From Bog-756 sp963837805 (GTDB lineage Bacteria > Actinomycetota > Acidimicrobiia > Acidimicrobiales > RAAP-2): a stretch of DNA of 64,000 bases. The notes under the pieces were generated by a model. That model was not told where the DNA came from and searched no databases. It saw only the letters and a program-made list of their open reading frames with translations. Both the position numbers and the translations under genes were made by a program. Location: the NCBI GenBank assembly GCA_963837805.1, contig CAWIOU010000024.1:62001-126000 (forward strand). Reading direction: 5' to 3'. Below, in pieces: positions 61,211 to 64,000 of the stretch; within the stretch, counting starts at the first letter, position 1, and each line of letters opens with the position of its first letter.

Positions 61211-62680
61211 TCAGCTTGACCAGATGATCGACTGCATCTCCGAGTAGGCCTCGAGCCCGGTGTCGCCACCGTCGCGTCCGATCCCGCTCATCTTGAACCC
61301 GCCGAAGGGGGCGTCCATGTTGCGCTGGGCGGTGTTGATGCCGACGTGCCCGGCCCGGAGCCGCTTGGCCACCCGGAAGGCCCGGGGAGTGTCCCCCGAG
61401 AAGACGTAGTCGTAGAGCCCGAACTCGGAGTCGTTGGCGATGGCGATGCCCTCCTCCTCGTCGTCGAAGGGGATGGCCACCACCACCGGGCCGAAGATCT
61501 CCTCGCGGGCCACCAGGATGTCGTTGGACCCGGTGATGAGGGTCGGCTCCACGTAGTACCCGGTGTCGAGGTGGTCGGGTCGCCCGCCCCCGGCCACCAC
61601 CTCGCCCTCGGTGCGGCCGGTCTCGATGTAGTCGAGCACCCGCTTCTGCTGGGCCGCCGAGATGAGCGGTCCGACCACGGTGGACGGCTCGGTGGGATCG
61701 CCGACCTTGAGCACCCCGGCGAACTGGGTGAGGCCGGCCACCACCTGGTCGAAGATGCTCCGGTGCACAATGGCCCGGGTCGGCGCCGTGCAGATCTGGC
61801 CCGAGTGGAACGCCCACACCGAGCCGATCGCCGTGACCACGCCTTTGATGTCGGCGTCCTCGAACACCACCGCTGCGCCCTTGCCGCCCAGTTCCATGAG
61901 GAGCCGCTTCATGGTCGGGGCCCCGGAGGCGGCGATGCGCTGGCCCACGGCGGTCGAGCCGGTGAACGAGACCATGTCCACGTTGGGTGACGCGGTCAGG
62001 GCCGAGGCCGGCTCGGGGCCCTGCGAGTTGACGATGTTGATGACACCGGGAGGGAAGCCGACCTCGTCCAGGACCCGGGCCATCTCGATGACGGCCAGCG
62101 GATCCTGGGGGGCCGGCTTCATGATCACGGTGTTGCCCATGGCCAGGGCGGGAGCCACCTTGCCGGCCATGTTGGTCATCGGGAAGTTGTAGCTGGCGAT
62201 GGCGGCCACCACACCGACCGGTTGGCGGTAGGCCAGGGCACTGATCAGGCCGCCGGGGGCCAGCGGTGTGGCCTCGGAGACCACGGGGGGCAGCATCGAC
62301 TCCTGGACGTGGCTGATGTCCCGGGAGTAGCGGTCGAACCGCGCCGCGCTGACCGGCACCTGCATGCGCGAGCCCACCGAGGCGGTGGCGCCGGTCTCGG
62401 CGATGACCAGGGGCACCAGCTCGTTGCCCTTGGCCCGGATGGCCGCCGCCGCCTTCTTGAGCAGCTCCAACCGCTCCTCGGCCGGGGTGGCCGACCAGGC
62501 CGGAAAGGCCTCCTTGGCCGCGGCGGCGGCGGCATCGGCGTCGTCGACCGAGCCGTTGGGGGCCTGGCCCACCACCTGCTCGGTGGCCGGATTGATCACG
62601 TCGTAGGTTCCGTTGCCGGCATCGATCCACTTGCCCCCGATCAGGAGCTGCGTTTCGTCTCTTGTGGTCTGGCTACCCAT
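61211..62680 (-). CDS. NAD(P)-dependent aldehyde dehydrogenase
   Basis: A 489-residue aldehyde dehydrogenase, intact. The oxyanion asparagine is in IASYNFPMTN (about residue 157), the general-base glutamate in LLMELGGKGAAVVF (about 257), the catalytic cysteine in HSGQICTAPTRAIV (about 291) and EEIFGPVVVAIPF (about 389) binds the cofactor. Substrate is unknown; MELGGKG and GQICTAPTR are normal class-1/2-like text. ATG 62680 follows AAAGGGG on the minus strand. The upstream gap to the amidohydrolase gene on the same strand is 223 bases, so the two may be separate units. Confidence 0.95.
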   Translation of the reverse strand: MGSQTTRDETQLLIGGKWIDAGNGTYDVINPATEQVVGQAPNGSVDDADAAAAAAKEAFPAWSATPAEERLELLKKAAAAIRAKGNELVPLVIAETGATASVGSRMQVPVSAARFDRYSRDISHVQESMLPPVVSEATPLAPGGLISALAYRQPVGVVAAIASYNFPMTNMAGKVAPALAMGNTVIMKPAPQDPLAVIEMARVLDEVGFPPGVINIVNSQGPEPASALTASPNVDMVSFTGSTAVGQRIAASGAPTMKRLLMELGGKGAAVVFEDADIKGVVTAIGSVWAFHSGQICTAPTRAIVHRSIFDQVVAGLTQFAGVLKVGDPTEPSTVVGPLISAAQQKRVLDYIETGRTEGEVVAGGGRPDHLDTGYYVEPTLITGSNDILVAREEIFGPVVVAIPFDDEEEGIAIANDSEFGLYDYVFSGDTPRAFRVAKRLRAGHVGINTAQRNMDAPFGGFKMSGIGRDGGDTGLEAYSEMQSIIWSS

Positions 62681-62903
62681 GGCGGGTCCCCTTTCGCGGT
62701 GGTGGATCTCTCCGGGCGCACGCGCCGGCTCTGCCGGGGCGGACGTCGGCCGGTGTGGTCGTCCGGACGGTCGATGGTGGCTCGTATCTGACGCCGCGTC
62801 AGCAGTGTAGGTCGTCGACCGCGCGAGGGGCAGATCCGCGGGCTGGATTCGGCGGCGGCGGCTCGGCGGGCGGCGGGCTGCGGGCTGCGAGTCGGCGGGC
62901 GGC

Positions 62904-64000
62904 TCAGGCCTCTGCGGTGGCTGGGTCCACGGTTACGGTGTCGCGTCCCGACCGGAGCAGGGTCCCAGGGAGGTTGCCGGTCGGCTTCCCGTCGGCCACC
63001 GTCTCCACGCCGTTGACCAACACCCGCACGACACCGAGGGCGTCGGCGATCAGGCGCGGGCTGCCCCCGGGCAGGTCGTGCACCAGCGTTGCCGGTTCCG
63101 AACCGATGGTCTCGGGGTCGAAGACGAACAGGTCGGCACACAGCCCCTCGGCCACCCGGCCCCGGTCGTGGAGTCCGAAGAGCTGGGCCGGTTGCTCGGT
63201 CATCATCTGGATGGCCCGCTCCATGGGCACCAGCTTGCGCTTGCGCAAGCAGTCGCCCAGGAACGAGGTCGGGTAGTTGGATCCGCACATCCGGTCGAGA
63301 TGGGCCCCGGCGTCAGAGCCGCCCACCATCGCCCCCGGGTCGTTCCACACGTCGACCCGGGCCTGCCAGGAGGCGTCGTCACCGTCGGAGGCCTTGGGCC
63401 ACAGCACAGTGCGCAGCTCGTCGGCGATGACCAGGTCCAACAGGGCGTCGAAGGGGGGTTTCCCCTGCTCGGCGGCGATGGAACCGACATCGCGCCAGCT
63501 CAGGCCCTCGTTCTCGGGGGCGTAGGTGTCACCGATGATGTAGTTCGACCAGTTGGCCAGGCGACGGAACACGCCCGCCTTCTCGGAGTGGGCCAGCTCG
63601 TCGAGTTGGTCACGGACCGCGGGATCGCGGAGCTTCTCGATCCGCTCCTCGAGCGGCAGTCCCATCACATCGCCCCACCCGGGGATCAGGAAGAGGGCGC
63701 AGTGGGTCCGGAAGCTCATGTTCATGGGCACCAGGGTGGGCATGGTGAGGGCGACGATGCGGCCTCCTGCCCGGGCGGCGGCGGCCGACGCCTCCAGCTG
63801 GCGCCGGGTCTTGTCCGGCGTGCGTGAGTCGACGGTGAGGAGGTTCCAGTTGAGCGGCCGGCGGGCGGTGGTGGTCATGGCCACCATCAGGTCGATCTCC
63901 TCGTCGGTGAAGGTGTCGAGGCACCCGTTGGTGATGTACTCGAGGGTCGTGCCCGGGTGGTCGCGCACCACCTCGCAGAAGGCCAACATCTCGCGGCGGT
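62904..64000 (-). CDS. amidohydrolase, N-acyl-D-amino-acid deacylase family (5' end beyond window)
   Basis: The C-terminal 365 residues of a metal-dependent amidohydrolase, open to the window edge, so the start and the first metal motif (HxH) are not seen. Visible family parts: NWNLLTVDSRTPDKTRRQLEAS, VGGSDAGAHLDRMCG with the late metal aspartate (about 240 residues before the end), FLGDCLRKRKLVPMERAIQMMTEQPAQLFGL and GRVAEGLCADLFVFDPETIG, the fold-completing beta domain. This order is that of D-aminoacylases. The substrate in this organism is unknown; related genes often sit in actinobacterial xenobiotic or lipid clusters. Confidence 0.88.
   Translation of the reverse strand, partial: RREMLAFCEVVRDHPGTTLEYITNGCLDTFTDEEIDLMVAMTTTARRPLNWNLLTVDSRTPDKTRRQLEASAAAARAGGRIVALTMPTLVPMNMSFRTHCALFLIPGWGDVMGLPLEERIEKLRDPAVRDQLDELAHSEKAGVFRRLANWSNYIIGDTYAPENEGLSWRDVGSIAAEQGKPPFDALLDLVIADELRTVLWPKASDGDDASWQARVDVWNDPGAMVGGSDAGAHLDRMCGSNYPTSFLGDCLRKRKLVPMERAIQMMTEQPAQLFGLHDRGRVAEGLCADLFVFDPETIGSEPATLVHDLPGGSPRLIADALGVVRVLVNGVETVADGKPTGNLPGTLLRSGRDTVTVDPATAEA

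Overview
This is a GC-rich (about 70% G+C by eye) actinobacterial chromosome segment. I place it most probably in the class Acidimicrobiia. The grounds are an actinobacterial respiratory chain (diheme QcrC, three-helix QcrA, CtaF), the heme gene set hemE-hemH-hemY, DUF5522 and SCO6745-family genes, and a secreted CAP protein with the GYWLVASDGGIFAFG repeat that is common in that class. I saw no rRNA, tRNA or CRISPR array.

Layout. 1-7856 (+): the distal half of the NADH dehydrogenase operon, nuoHIJKLMN, with start and stop codons overlapping. 7947-17061: a small LapA-like membrane protein, a DUF2252 protein, glutamate decarboxylase gadB, then on the minus strand a channel-like protein and a ClC transporter, then plus-strand membrane and regulatory-type genes. 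17129-22984: a very large fusion of a degenerate phosphoesterase with a DUF2156/MprF-like membrane protein, divergent from acetyl-CoA synthetase plus a HAD phosphatase. 22975-29670 (-): a tight operon hemE-hemH-hemY-lnt-P450. 29891-32254 (+): HelD/HelR, an RNA-polymerase-associated helicase-like protein. 32384-36358 (+): ctaE-qcrCAB. 36359-39106: a short insertion with accessory look (heptamer repeat, methyltransferase, two GNAT acetyltransferases, an unknown gene). 39107-42338 (-): ctaC-ctaD-ctaF. 42451-48094 (-): metallo-beta-lactamase-fold hydrolase, membrane protein, TatA, CopD-like protein, enoyl-CoA hydratase, thiolase-like protein. 48295-64000: GH1 glycosidase, nitronate monooxygenase, DUF5522, a 14-helix MFS exporter, a second PLP decarboxylase, an ABC-2 transporter pair, two TetR regulators (one KstR-like), a cyclase-family hydrolase, the CAP/repeat protein, aldehyde dehydrogenase and a truncated D-aminoacylase-type amidohydrolase.

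How it fits together. Complex I feeds menaquinone, the QcrCAB/CtaCDEF supercomplex oxidises it, and the heme operon between them supplies cofactor for the cytochromes and for the co-operonic P450. GadB beside a ClC transporter and a channel-like protein suggests an acid-stress module. The right-hand third is mostly lipid and xenobiotic catabolism and export under TetR control.

Three features cut across the window. (1) About twenty reading-frame breaks occur, many at homopolymers and many in essential genes, which points to uncorrected sequencing indels rather than pseudogenes. (2) Many genes have a TANNNT box only 5-9 bases before the start codon, which suggests leaderless transcripts. (3) Short tandem repeats sit at or just after stop codons in at least six places, and several repeat units contain the stop codon itself.
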